Shown here piece after piece: positions 1 to 8,830 of a stretch of 64,000 bases of DNA. Location of the stretch: contig JAPPLJ010000063.1 of assembly GCA_028819475.1 (NCBI GenBank), positions 17,466 to 81,465 of the forward strand. The letters run 5' to 3'. Each line of letters begins with the position of its first letter. Position 1 is the first letter of the stretch. A program made the position numbers and the translations under genes. Source of the stretch: Rhodospirillaceae bacterium. Lineage in GTDB: Bacteria; Pseudomonadota; Alphaproteobacteria; Bin65. Under the pieces are notes generated by a model. The model had not been told where the DNA came from, made no database searches, and saw nothing but the letters and a program-made list of their open reading frames with translations.

Positions 1-1459
1 GCAGCCCGAAGTCCATGTCGATATGGAGCCCCGGGCAATCCTCCTCGATCATCAGGCCAGCGCGCCCGGGTTGCTTGCCGGTTGCCGCCGCGCCGGCGAT
101 ATCGAACCCTTGCATGCCGGCAGCCGCGGCGACGCCGGCCCGGTTGAGGATCGTCTGAGCGATGTCGATCGAGCCGCCGAGAACGTCGCTGCGCCTGCCG
201 GTAACTCCGGCCGGATCGGCCCAGATGAAGGGCACGCGGATCACGCCCTGATAGTGCAAGCCCTGTTTCAGCATCAGGCCGTGGTCGCCCATGAAGTCGC
301 CGTGGTCGGACGTGAAGACGACCACCGTATCATCGTCGAGGCCCAGCTCCCGCAGCCGGACGAGGATCCGGCCGATCTGGTCGTCCAGGCAGGAGATCAG
401 GCCGTAGGTCAGCGCCAGGATTTCCCTTGTGTGCCGTTCTCCGGCGAGAAAGCCCCACATGAAATCGTCGTGCTTCCTGCCTTCGGCGGCGTGGGCGCGC
501 AGGGTCCGCAGATAGCGCGGCTCGCCGCGGTTGACATGGTCGTGGGACGGCGGGAGCGGGATTTCCTCCGGATCGTACATGTCCCAGTATTTGCCCGGCG
601 GACAGAAGGGGTTATGCGGGTCCGGGAAACTGCAGAACAGGAAGAAGGGCTCTTTCCCGCCGGCCTGCCGCTCCAGCCAGTCGATCGTCCGGTCGGCGAC
701 CCAGGTGCTGGACCACAACTCCTCCGGCACCGCGGTGCGCCAGGCCTGGGGAGCGGTGACGCCGCCTTTGTCGAGGCCGTTCGGCGGTCCCACCTTGCTC
801 GCGATATCCGGGTCTTGCCGGGCGCGCCAGACAGCATAGTCGCCGCCGACCCAGTCGCCGTGGCCGTTGGCGATCTCGACATGGTCGAAACCGTAATAGG
901 GCGTCGGTACGGTGTAGTCGGGGTTCACCCGCCACTGCCCGGTCCACTCCAGGTCGTAGCCCGGTCCGGTGCGCCATTCGCGCGTCGCATTCCACAAGGC
1001 GTCGTCGCGGCCGATCGGCTCCTCGCCGACGCCGCGGGTACGGCGCGGCCGGTCGGGGTCGATGCCCGGCTGCGGTACGGCCATTGCCGATTTGACGCTC
1101 GGCGGCTCCGGCGCCTCGAGCGATACGTCCTGTTTGGAGATGTTCTGGAAGTGCGCCTTACCGATCAGTCCGGTGCTGTAGCCCTCGGCCTTCAACAGGT
1201 CGACGAACGTGACCGCATCCAGCGAAAGCGGGAGGCCGTTCTGGCGCACGCCGCTGGCGCTCGGCGTGCGGCCGGTCAGGATGGTCGCCCGGTTCGGCAT
1301 ACAGATCGGGCAGGAAACGTAGAATTCGTCGAAGGCAAGGCCGCGGCGGGCGAGGGAATCGATGCTCGGCGTCCGGAGCAACGAGTTGCCGTAGCAGCCC
1401 AGGTGATCGGCCCGGTGCTGGTCGGTGATAATGAACAGGAAGTTCGGTTTCTTCGCCAC
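1..1459 (-). CDS. Sulfatase (arylsulfatase family), 3' end beyond the window
   Basis: Sulfatase of the alkaline-phosphatase superfamily, which hydrolyses sulfate esters with a formylglycine nucleophile. The protein begins with a GTG codon reading VAKKPNFLFIITDQ, the usual N-terminal metal-binding strand (ITDQHRADHLGCYGN). The signature CMPNRATILTGR follows, with the cysteine of the C-x-P-x-R motif at about residue 53, the residue converted to formylglycine. Further on are the metal-site motifs FTSDHGDFMGDHG and KQGLHYQG. No signal peptide is seen, so the enzyme is probably cytoplasmic. It lies 12 bp downstream of the SDR gene on the same strand and is probably co-transcribed with it. Only the first 486 codons are present. 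The natural substrate cannot be read from the sequence. Confidence 0.93.
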   Translation of the reverse strand, partial: MAKKPNFLFIITDQHRADHLGCYGNSLLRTPSIDSLARRGLAFDEFYVSCPICMPNRATILTGRTPSASGVRQNGLPLSLDAVTFVDLLKAEGYSTGLIGKAHFQNISKQDVSLEAPEPPSVKSAMAVPQPGIDPDRPRRTRGVGEEPIGRDDALWNATREWRTGPGYDLEWTGQWRVNPDYTVPTPYYGFDHVEIANGHGDWVGGDYAVWRARQDPDIASKVGPPNGLDKGGVTAPQAWRTAVPEELWSSTWVADRTIDWLERQAGGKEPFFLFCSFPDPHNPFCPPGKYWDMYDPEEIPLPPSHDHVNRGEPRYLRTLRAHAAEGRKHDDFMWGFLAGERHTREILALTYGLISCLDDQIGRILVRLRELGLDDDTVVVFTSDHGDFMGDHGLMLKQGLHYQGVIRVPFIWADPAGVTGRRSDVLGGSIDIAQTILNRAGVAAAAGMQGFDIAGAAATGKQPGRAGLMIEEDCPGLHIDMDFGL

Positions 1460-1471
1460 GCGACGCGCTTC

Positions 1472-2230
1472 CTACAGGTGCACCGAGCCGCCGTCAGCGG
1501 CGATGGTCTGGCCGGTGATGTAGCCGCTGGCGTCCGACGCGAGGAAGACGGCGAGGCCGGTGAGATCGCCGGGCCGGCCCAGTTCCTTGAGGCATTGCAC
1601 CTCGATCATCTTTTCGCGGATGGCGTCGGTCCGGCCGACATTCTCGACCTCGGTCTCGATCAGGCCGGGCATGATGGCGTTCGCCGTAATGCCGTCCGGC
1701 CCCAGCTCCCGCGCCATCACCCGGGTCATGCCGATCACCGCGCTTTTCGACGTCACATAGTGCATGAAGCGCGGCAGGCCCATCGGCACCGTACTCGAAG
1801 AAATGTTGATAATACGGCCCTTCTTTCTGGCCCGCATGTCCGGCAGGACCGCGGCCGCGCACAGCATGCTGCCCGTGACGTTCACCCGCATCACCCGGTC
1901 CCATTCCTCGAGCGGGATGTCTTCGAATCCGCAGCGGCCCAGCTTAGTGAAGATGGCCGCGTTATTGAGCAGAATGTCCGTGCCGCCAAATGCCTTGCGC
2001 GCCGCAGCCGCCATCGCGTCGACGGACGCCGGCTCGCCGACATCCGCCTGCACGGCGATGGCCGAGCCGCCGGCGTCCTCGATTTCGCCGGCGACCACTG
2101 CGGCGTTGGCGCCGTTCAGGTCGGCCACCGCGACGTTGGCGCCTTCCTGCGCCAAGGCCAGGGCGTAGGCGCGGCCGATGCCCTGTCCGCCGCCGGTGAC
2201 GATGGCGGTCTTGCTGTCCAGAATTGCCAC
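1472..2230 (-). CDS. SDR family NAD(P)-dependent oxidoreductase
   Basis: Classical short-chain dehydrogenase of 252 residues. The Rossmann motif TGGGQGIG is at 12-19, NNAA at 89-92, a catalytic Ser cluster at 144-146 and YxxxK as Tyr158/Lys162. An Asp after the second beta strand (VADLNG, about residue 37) favours NAD(H). The end, ITGQTIAADGGSVHL, is typical of the family. The start is a GTG preceded by GGGAGG about 8 bases upstream. The sulfatase follows 12 bp downstream, so the pair is probably one operon, perhaps for a sulfated alcohol or sugar. The substrate is unknown. Confidence 0.93.
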   Translation of the reverse strand: MAILDSKTAIVTGGGQGIGRAYALALAQEGANVAVADLNGANAAVVAGEIEDAGGSAIAVQADVGEPASVDAMAAAARKAFGGTDILLNNAAIFTKLGRCGFEDIPLEEWDRVMRVNVTGSMLCAAAVLPDMRARKKGRIINISSSTVPMGLPRFMHYVTSKSAVIGMTRVMARELGPDGITANAIMPGLIETEVENVGRTDAIREKMIEVQCLKELGRPGDLTGLAVFLASDASGYITGQTIAADGGSVHL

Positions 2231-2506
2231 AGTGCGCCTCCCTCCCGATGCCGCGGCAATGTTCCAGCGTCGCGGCAGAAAGGCAAGCCGCCGGGCGGCG
2301 AAGCCGCGTTGTGCCGCACAATCGGGCAGGCGTCAGAATGCCGGATTTGTCTGGTGTGCAATTCGGCCGGCCGCGGGGTATAGTCGCGGCGCAATCCTTC
2401 GCCTCGCAGGCTCGCCGCATTCGCGCGACGGGTCTGCGCGTCTTTCCGGGGCGTGGGCGGCTCCGGGCCGCGTCCGGCAAGCAGGAATATCGGCAATGAG
2501 ACTGTC

Positions 2507-4078
2507 GTGAGGCAGCGGAATGTTTTGTGGGCGGTGCTGACGGCTGGCGTTTTCGTGCTGGCGGCCGGCGCTGCGCACGCAACCGGAGCCGATTCGCAGA
2601 CCACGGGCGCAGCGGCAGCGCCGCTCGGACTGGAAGAGCTGTTCAAGCGTTTCCGGATCGATGAGCGCAGCGTCGGCTATATCGCCCTGGATGCCGCCAC
2701 AGGCGCGGTCCTGACGGCGCGGCGCCCCGACGGCGCCTTTGTGCCGGCCTCCGCCATCAAGGCGCCGACGGCCGTTATGGCGCTTGAGGTTCTTGGTCCG
2801 GCGTATCGTGCGGAGACGCGCCTCTACAGGTCCGGATCGGTCGGGGGCGGCGCCCTGAAGGGCGATCTGGTCCTGGTCGGCGGCGGCGATCCCGAACTGT
2901 ATACCGAAGATTTCCTGCCGATGATCCGGGCGCTGAAGAAGCGGGGAATCCGGCGGATCGACGGCCGGTTCCTTTTCGACGACGGTTTGTTTCCGGAGGC
3001 CCGGGCGTTGAGCGGCGCACACAATATCGATGCCGCTTACAATCCGGGCGTCGGCGCCCTGTCGCTCAATTTCAACCGGCTGCGGCTGAACTGGCGCAGG
3101 TCCGGCAAAAGCCTGAAGGCGCAGATCTTTTCCAAGACCGACAATATGGTGGTGCCGGTCGATATCGTAGCCGCCGGAGTCGCGCCAGCCGGAACGCGGG
3201 CGCGGCGCGGTGTGGTCCGCACCGTAGAGGGTGGAACGCCGCGCTGGATGGTCGTGCCGACGACAAAGCGGAGCGGCGCCATGTGGGTGCCGGTCAAACG
3301 GCCCGGCCTTGTGGCCGCCCATGTGTTTCAGCAACTCGCCGGGCAGCACGGAATCGCCGTGCCCGATCCCGGGCGGGGCGCTTTGCCGGCCGGCGCCGCG
3401 CTCGTCGCGGTCCATCGCTCCGAACCGTTGATCGAGGCGGTGCGGCACTTCCTGAAATACAGCAACAATGTCGCGACCGAAATCATCGGCCTTGCGACGA
3501 CCCGGCGAATTGCCGGCGCGCCGCTGGATCTCGCGCAGTCCGGTGCCGCAATGGCGGCCTGGTGGCGCCGGCAGGTTCCCGGCGCGGACCGGTCCGGCCT
3601 GCGCATTGCCAACCATTCGGGGTTGAGCCGGGAGACACGCATTTCGCCGAGGCAGATGGCGGCCCTCCTGCGCTGGGCGCGCAACCGGGATTATGCCGGC
3701 CACCGCCTGTGGGACCTGATGCAGCCCTATTGGGTCGGCGCCGGAAAGGCCCGCGCGACGAGGCCGCGGCTGCGGAACGGGAATCATGCCGGGTCGCGGC
3801 CGGGCGGGAGCGCTGCGGGCCGGTCCGGCCCGGTGCGGTCGGCAATGCAGATTCGCGGCAAGACCGGTACGCTTAACCACGCCCGGTCTCTCGCCGGCTA
3901 CATGGTGACCCGGTCGAAGCGCGAGGTCGTGTTCGCCGTGTTCCTCGACGATGAGCGCGCCCGCCTTGCCGCCGCCGAAGCGGGCCGGCGCTACAGGCAA
4001 TTGAAGCCGGCCCGCTGGGCGTGGCGATCCCGCGTGGTGCTCAACAACATCGTCCGCAAGATAATGCTCGAATTCTGA
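2507..4078 (+). CDS. dacB: D-alanyl-D-alanine carboxypeptidase/endopeptidase (PBP4, peptidase S13)
   Basis: Low-molecular-weight penicillin-binding protein of the S13 family, which trims and cleaves peptidoglycan cross-links in the periplasm. All three active-site motifs are present: SAIK at 82-85 (nucleophile Ser82), SNN at 319-321 and KTG at 452-454. The start is taken as GTG 2507, which puts the hydrophobic signal peptide at the N-terminus (VRQRNVLWAVLTAGVFVLAA, cleavage near AHA). An in-frame ATG at 2453 would add 18 residues ahead of it. At 523 residues it is somewhat longer than E. coli DacB. An Arg/Gly-rich insertion lies just before the KTG motif, around residues 420-445. It is divergent from the SDR and stands alone. 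Confidence 0.9.
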   Translation: MRQRNVLWAVLTAGVFVLAAGAAHATGADSQTTGAAAAPLGLEELFKRFRIDERSVGYIALDAATGAVLTARRPDGAFVPASAIKAPTAVMALEVLGPAYRAETRLYRSGSVGGGALKGDLVLVGGGDPELYTEDFLPMIRALKKRGIRRIDGRFLFDDGLFPEARALSGAHNIDAAYNPGVGALSLNFNRLRLNWRRSGKSLKAQIFSKTDNMVVPVDIVAAGVAPAGTRARRGVVRTVEGGTPRWMVVPTTKRSGAMWVPVKRPGLVAAHVFQQLAGQHGIAVPDPGRGALPAGAALVAVHRSEPLIEAVRHFLKYSNNVATEIIGLATTRRIAGAPLDLAQSGAAMAAWWRRQVPGADRSGLRIANHSGLSRETRISPRQMAALLRWARNRDYAGHRLWDLMQPYWVGAGKARATRPRLRNGNHAGSRPGGSAAGRSGPVRSAMQIRGKTGTLNHARSLAGYMVTRSKREVVFAVFLDDERARLAAAEAGRRYRQLKPARWAWRSRVVLNNIVRKIMLEF

Positions 4079-4120
4079 GGCTCCGGCCTCGCAAATCCGA
4101 AATCTCCAGGAGTCCCGCCC

Positions 4121-6433
4121 ATGAAGTTCGGAATCGGTCAGCCCGCGCCCCGGCGCGAAGACCGCCGCTTTCTCACCGGCCGCGGCAGATATGTCGACGA
4201 CATGAACTTTCCCGGCGCGCTGCATGGCGCGGTGGTCCGCTCTCCGCACGCCAGGGCGAAGATTCTCGCGGTCGATGTCGAAGCGGCGCGCGTGGCGCCG
4301 GGCGTGACGGCGGTCTGGACGATCGACGATCTGGACGCCGCAGGGATCGGCGACGTACCGTGCCACACTTCGCCGGTCGTCATGGGCGAGCCGCCGCCGA
4401 AATTCTGGCCTGCCCGTCCTGCCCTGGCGCGCGGCGAGGTCCGCTATGTCGGCGAGCCGATCGCCTTCGTCGTCGCCGGGAGCCGCGCGGCAGCCGAAGA
4501 CGCCGCCGATCTCGTCCTGGTCGATTACGAGGACTCGGCGCCGGCGGCGACGCTCGCACAGGCCGAAGCGCCCGGCGCGCCGAAAGTCTGGAACGAGGCC
4601 GAAGACAATATCTGCTTCGCCTTCGACCGCGGCGACGCAGCGGCGGCGGACGCGGCCTTCGAGCGCGCCGCGACGACGGTCTCGCTGCAGATCTACAACA
4701 ACCGGGTTTCGCCCAACAGCATGGAGCCGCGGGCAACGGTCGCCACTGTCGATCCGGCCGACGGCCGCCTGGTCGTCTACACGGCATCGCAGAATCCGCA
4801 CGGTATCCGGCCGGTCCTGGCGGCCAGCGTCTTCGGCATCCCGGAGACCGAAATCCGTGTCGTCAGCCCCGATGTCGGTGGCGGCTTCGGCATGAAGAAC
4901 AACGCCTTTCACGAGGATGTCCTGGTCTGCCACGCCGCGCGGGTGTTCGGCCGGCCGGTGCGCTGGACGTCGAGCCGCTCCGAAGGGCTGCTCAACGACA
5001 CCCACGGGCGCGATGTGCTGGCCGATGCCGAACTGGCGCTGGATGCGGACGGCAAAATCACCGGATTGCGCGTGCGCGCCCGCTACGCCATGGGCGCCTA
5101 CCTGTCGTCGGCCGCGCCCGCGGCGGCGCTCGTCGGCTGCCTGATCTACAGCGGCGTGTACGATATCCCGGCCGCCCACCTGTCGATCACCGGCTATTTC
5201 ACCAATACGGCGATGGTCGGCCCCTATCGCGGCGCCGGCCGGCCCGAGGCGATCCACGTCATCGAGCGGCTGGTCGATCTGGCGGCGCGCAAGACCGGCA
5301 TCGACCCGGTCGAGCTGCGCCGGCGCAACATGGTGGCGCCGGCTCGCCTGCCCTATGCCGGCCCCTTCGGGCCGACCTACGATACCGGCAATTTCCCCGC
5401 GCTGCTGGACAAGGCGCTGACCGCCGCGGACTGGGACGGCTATGCGCAGCGCGCGACCGCAAGCGCGCAGGCCGGGAAGGTGCGCGGCCGCGGGCTGGCC
5501 TATTTCATCGAGACCTGCGGCCTGTTCAACGACCGGATGGAGATCCGCTTCGACGAAGGCGCGGGCGTGACCGTCCTGGCCGGCACCCACAATCACGGCC
5601 AGGGCCACGAGACGGTCTTCACCCAGTTGGTGTCGGAATGGCTGGGCGTTCCGCCGGAGCGGATCCGTTTCGAGCAGGGCGACACCGACAAGGTCGGCTT
5701 CGGCCGCGGCACCTATGCGGCGCGCAGCATGACGGTCGGCGGCAACGCCCTGCGCGACGCCGCGGACAAGGTGATCGAGCGCGGCAAGTTGCTCGCCTCC
5801 GTGCTGTTCGAGGCAGCGCAGGAGGATATCGCGTTCGACAACGGCGAATTTTCCGTCGCCGGCACCGACAAGAAGGCGGGCTGGGCACAGATTTGCCACG
5901 CTGCTTTCATACGCGGTGGGCCCACGGCCGCCTTCGGGCCGGGGATCGAGGCGACCGGCAGCTTTTCGCCGACGACGCCGAACTTCCCCAACGGCTGCCA
6001 TATCGTCGAGGTCGAACTTGACCCGGAGACCGGCCACGTCGCCGTCGATCGCTATACCTCCGTCGACGATTCCGGCCTGGTGCTGAACCCGCTACTCTAT
6101 GCAGGGCAGATCCACGGCGGCATCGTCCAGGGCTGGGGCCAGGCGATGCTGGAACAGGCGCTCTACGACGAAGACAGCGGCCAGCTGCTGACCGGCAGCT
6201 TCATGGACTACGGCATGCCGCGCGCCGACGACCTGCCGGCCTTCGCGCTCGACCATCTGCACATCCCCTGTGCGACCAATCCGCTGGGCATCAAGGGCGC
6301 GGGCGAGAGCGGCACGGTCGGCGCTCTGCCGGCGATCGTGAACGCCGTGGTCGATGCGCTGGCGGATGCCGGCGTGACCGACATCTCCATGCCGATGACG
6401 CCGGCCAAGGTCTGGGCGGCGCTGAATGCCTAG
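4121..6433 (+). CDS. Xanthine dehydrogenase/CoxL-type molybdopterin-binding subunit (stand-alone)
   Basis: Large, molybdenum-cofactor-binding subunit of the xanthine oxidase family, 770 residues. It opens with IGQPAPRREDRRFLTGRGRY, the normal CoxL-like start, and contains GGGFGMKN and the active-site loop PYRGAGR (about 368-374). This loop resembles form II CoxL-like hydroxylases, not the AYxCSFR loop of true aerobic CO dehydrogenase. The C-terminal GAGESGTVG carries the catalytic Glu near 730. AGGAG precedes the ATG. No [2Fe-2S] or FAD subunit gene is adjacent: dacB lies upstream and a convergent ABC permease overlaps its end by 4 bp. The small subunits must be elsewhere, or the protein acts without them. 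The substrate is unknown. Confidence 0.92.
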   Translation: MKFGIGQPAPRREDRRFLTGRGRYVDDMNFPGALHGAVVRSPHARAKILAVDVEAARVAPGVTAVWTIDDLDAAGIGDVPCHTSPVVMGEPPPKFWPARPALARGEVRYVGEPIAFVVAGSRAAAEDAADLVLVDYEDSAPAATLAQAEAPGAPKVWNEAEDNICFAFDRGDAAAADAAFERAATTVSLQIYNNRVSPNSMEPRATVATVDPADGRLVVYTASQNPHGIRPVLAASVFGIPETEIRVVSPDVGGGFGMKNNAFHEDVLVCHAARVFGRPVRWTSSRSEGLLNDTHGRDVLADAELALDADGKITGLRVRARYAMGAYLSSAAPAAALVGCLIYSGVYDIPAAHLSITGYFTNTAMVGPYRGAGRPEAIHVIERLVDLAARKTGIDPVELRRRNMVAPARLPYAGPFGPTYDTGNFPALLDKALTAADWDGYAQRATASAQAGKVRGRGLAYFIETCGLFNDRMEIRFDEGAGVTVLAGTHNHGQGHETVFTQLVSEWLGVPPERIRFEQGDTDKVGFGRGTYAARSMTVGGNALRDAADKVIERGKLLASVLFEAAQEDIAFDNGEFSVAGTDKKAGWAQICHAAFIRGGPTAAFGPGIEATGSFSPTTPNFPNGCHIVEVELDPETGHVAVDRYTSVDDSGLVLNPLLYAGQIHGGIVQGWGQAMLEQALYDEDSGQLLTGSFMDYGMPRADDLPAFALDHLHIPCATNPLGIKGAGESGTVGALPAIVNAVVDALADAGVTDISMPMTPAKVWAALNA

Positions 6434-7113
6434 CCTGCCGCGCGGAGATAGCGGTTCATCCGCCGTTCGCCGAGGCGGAAGGCTCCGGTGACGGCCAGCG
6501 CCAGGGTCAGGTACATCGCGGCGGCGTAGAGATAGACCGTATCGTCGTAGCCGCGCGAGAAGACCGAGCGGGTCTCGCCCATCAGGTCGTAGACGGTGAT
6601 CGTGCTGACCAGCGCGCTGCCTTTCATCAAGAGGATGACTTCGTTGCCGTAGGCCGGCCAGGCGATGCGGATGGCGCGCGGGAGGACGATCCGGCGATAG
6701 ACCGTCGCCCTGGACATGCCGCAGGCTTCGGCGGCCTCGACCTCGCCTTTCGGCACGGCGGCGATCCCGCCGCGCAGGATTTCGGCGACATAGGCCGTCG
6801 TGTTCAGGGTCAGGCCGAGCAGGCCGCAATATTCCGCGTCGCCGAGCACGATCCAGAACGGGCTCTCCCGCACGGCCTCGAACTGGGCGAGGCCGTAATA
6901 GAGCAGGGCGAGCTGGACGATCAGCGGCGTGCCGCGGAAAAAGTAGATGTAGAGATAGGCCGGAACGGCAATCCAGCGCCGGTCCGACCGCCGTGCCAGC
7001 GCGAGGGGAATCGCCAGGACCAGCCCGATCACGCAGGCCAGCGCGACCAGCTTGACCGTGACGGCCGCGCCGTCGATCAGCCGGTCGCCATATCTGATCC
7101 ACAGGTCGAGCAT
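6430..7113 (-). CDS. ABC transporter permease, polar amino acid (HisM/QM) family
   Basis: Inner-membrane permease of the His/Glu/Gln/Arg/opine family, 227 residues with about five membrane segments. It carries the family phrases YFFRGTPLIVQL and the EAA-type loop GEVEAAEACGMSRATVYRRI, which contacts the ATPase. It starts 5 bp after the upstream permease gene and forms a heterodimer with it by family analogy. It is the last gene of the importer operon and its stop overlaps the stop of the convergent molybdopterin gene. The imported amino acid cannot be read from the sequence; histidine, arginine/ornithine or octopine types are all compatible. Confidence 0.92.
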   Translation of the reverse strand: MLDLWIRYGDRLIDGAAVTVKLVALACVIGLVLAIPLALARRSDRRWIAVPAYLYIYFFRGTPLIVQLALLYYGLAQFEAVRESPFWIVLGDAEYCGLLGLTLNTTAYVAEILRGGIAAVPKGEVEAAEACGMSRATVYRRIVLPRAIRIAWPAYGNEVILLMKGSALVSTITVYDLMGETRSVFSRGYDDTVYLYAAAMYLTLALAVTGAFRLGERRMNRYLRAAG

Positions 7114-7118
7114 CGGGG

Positions 7119-7859
7119 TCAGGCGCTCCGGCGCAGAAGCTGGCGCGGCATGGCTTCGCCGGCGACACCGCGATTGGCGTGCTGTTCCAGCCGGGCGCGG
7201 AAGAAATCGGAGACGATGGTGAGCAGCAGGTAGAGCACGGTCGCCGCCAGATAGAACACGAACGGGCGCTGGGTCGCCTCCGCCGCCACGCTGGTTTCGC
7301 GCATCAGTTCGTCCAACGCGATGACGCTGACCAGCGACGTGTCCTTGAGCAGGACCATCCAGAGGTTGCCCAGACCCGGCAGGGCAAAGCGCAGCATCTG
7401 GGGAAAGCGGACGCGCAGGAAGACCTGCCGGCGCGTCATGCCGATGGCGAGCGCGGCCTCGATCTGGCCTTTCGGCACGGCCATGAACGCGCCGCGGAAG
7501 ACTTCGGAAGCGAAGGCGCCGAAGATCAGCCCGAGGGCGAGCGATCCGGCGAGCCGCTTGTTGAAGTCGAAGCCGCCGTCATGGCCGAAGAGGTTGAGCA
7601 GCGCCTCGATCGCCGCGCCGCCGCTGTAATAGACCAGCAGGATGATCAGCAGTTCCGGGATGCCCCGGACGAGCAGGCTGTAGGCTTCGGCGATGCCGCG
7701 CAACACCGGCGAGCGCGAGAGCTTGGCGCCGGCCGCCGCCAGGCCGAGGGCGAGGCCGATCGCCAGGGAATAGAGCGCGATCTCCAGCGTGACGAGGGCG
7801 CCGACAACGAGTTCATCGCCGAAACCCGTGTCGCCGAACTGGAGAATTTCAGGAATCAT
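7119..7859 (-). CDS. ABC transporter permease, polar amino acid (HisQ) family
   Basis: Second membrane subunit of the polar amino-acid importer, 246 residues. LLVRGIPELLIILLVYYSGG and the EAA loop GQIEAALAIGMTRRQVFLRV mark it as HisQ-like. It lies downstream of the substrate-binding gene, separated from it by an intrinsic terminator at 7894-7925, so the permeases are probably made at a lower level than the binding protein. The next permease follows after 5 bp. Confidence 0.92.
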   Translation of the reverse strand: MIPEILQFGDTGFGDELVVGALVTLEIALYSLAIGLALGLAAAGAKLSRSPVLRGIAEAYSLLVRGIPELLIILLVYYSGGAAIEALLNLFGHDGGFDFNKRLAGSLALGLIFGAFASEVFRGAFMAVPKGQIEAALAIGMTRRQVFLRVRFPQMLRFALPGLGNLWMVLLKDTSLVSVIALDELMRETSVAAEATQRPFVFYLAATVLYLLLTIVSDFFRARLEQHANRGVAGEAMPRQLLRRSA

Positions 7860-7893
7860 CCCGCCGCCGTAGATTCGGAGGTCCGGCCGCCAA

Positions 7894-7925
7894 AGAAAAA
7901 GCCCCCGTCCGGCGGGAGGGGGCTT
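7894..7925 (-). terminator. Intrinsic terminator/attenuator inside the ABC operon
   Basis: On the minus strand, GCCCCC and GGGGGC pair around an 11-base loop (arms 7918-7923 and 7901-7906, extended by two A-T pairs) and are followed by a run of T (7896-7900). It sits between the substrate-binding gene and the two permease genes, where partial read-through would make more binding protein than permease. Confidence 0.8.
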
Positions 7926-7950
7926 CTATCGTGCTTCCCGGAACCGGCAT

Positions 7951-8703
7951 CTAGTAGATGTCGAACGGAAAGTATTTCGCGTTGATCTTGGCGTAGGTGC
8001 CATTCTTGCGCAGGGCGAGGATTGCGGCGTTCACTCTTTCAAGAAGTTCAGTGTCATCCTTGCGGGCGGCGATGCCGATCTTGTCCTCGTTGCTGATCTG
8101 GCCGCCCGCCATCTCGAAGCCCTTGTTCTTCTTGACCCAGTCGTAGGACGGCAGCAGGTCGGACAGGATGGCGTCGACGCGGCCGGCCTTCAGGTCGAGC
8201 CAGGCAGCGGTCTGCTTGTCGTAGACCTTGATCTTCGCGACCTTGCGGTAATTGTCTTCGAGATACTGCGAGCTGACCGTCGCGCGCTGGGCGCCGAGGG
8301 TCTTGCCCTTGATGCCGTCGGCCGTCGGCTTGAAGCCGTTGCCCTTTTTCGCGACGAACTGGAGATAGTTCGAATAGTAGGGCGTGGAGAAGGCGACCTT
8401 CTTCTTGCGCTCCTCGGTGATCGACATGCTGGCGACGATCAGGTCGTATTTCTTCGCCAGCAGGCCGGGAATGATGCCGTCCCAATCCTGCGCGACCAGC
8501 GTGCATTTCGCTTTCATGTGCGCACAGATGGCCCTGGCGAGGTCGACGTCGAAGCCGACCAGTTCGCCCTTGGCGTTCTTGCTGTTGAAGGGCGGATAGG
8601 CGCCCTCGGTGGCGATCCGGATGTCGCGGGCGGCGGCCGGCGCCGAGAGGATGGCTGCGCCGACCATGGCGGCAGCGGCAAGCAGAGTGATTTTGCGGAT
8701 CAT
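7951..8703 (-). CDS. Polar amino acid ABC transporter substrate-binding protein
   Basis: Periplasmic binding protein of the lysine/arginine/ornithine-histidine type (SBP_bac_3), 250 residues. The signal peptide MIRKITLLAAAAMVGAAI is cleaved near APAAA. The mature protein begins DIRIATEGAYPPFN and has GFDVDLARAICAHM, SMSITEERKKKVAFS and LSDLLPSYDW, all typical of the family. The ATG at 8703 is preceded by GGGAGA; a longer in-frame extension upstream would bury the signal peptide and is rejected. The gene lies between the ATPase and the permeases. Confidence 0.94.
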   Translation of the reverse strand: MIRKITLLAAAAMVGAAILSAPAAARDIRIATEGAYPPFNSKNAKGELVGFDVDLARAICAHMKAKCTLVAQDWDGIIPGLLAKKYDLIVASMSITEERKKKVAFSTPYYSNYLQFVAKKGNGFKPTADGIKGKTLGAQRATVSSQYLEDNYRKVAKIKVYDKQTAAWLDLKAGRVDAILSDLLPSYDWVKKNKGFEMAGGQISNEDKIGIAARKDDTELLERVNAAILALRKNGTYAKINAKYFPFDIY

Positions 8704-8830
8704 CGCGATAGGTCTCCCTGACCGAATTTTTGTTTCTTCGGTTGCCTCCCCCGGCTCACAGCGGGCTTCCCGAAAACGCCTTCGCATTCCGTCCGGGGCG
8801 TTACGGCTGGGAACCAGCTTACAGCGGCCG

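Noticed and set aside
23..2383. 786-residue plus-strand open frame
   Set aside because: It is antisense to the sulfatase and SDR genes; the protein is Arg/Pro/Ala-rich without family motifs, as expected of high-GC shadow frames.
2333..6037. 1234-residue minus-strand open frame
   Set aside because: Antisense to dacB and the molybdopterin gene; composition and lack of motifs show it is a shadow.
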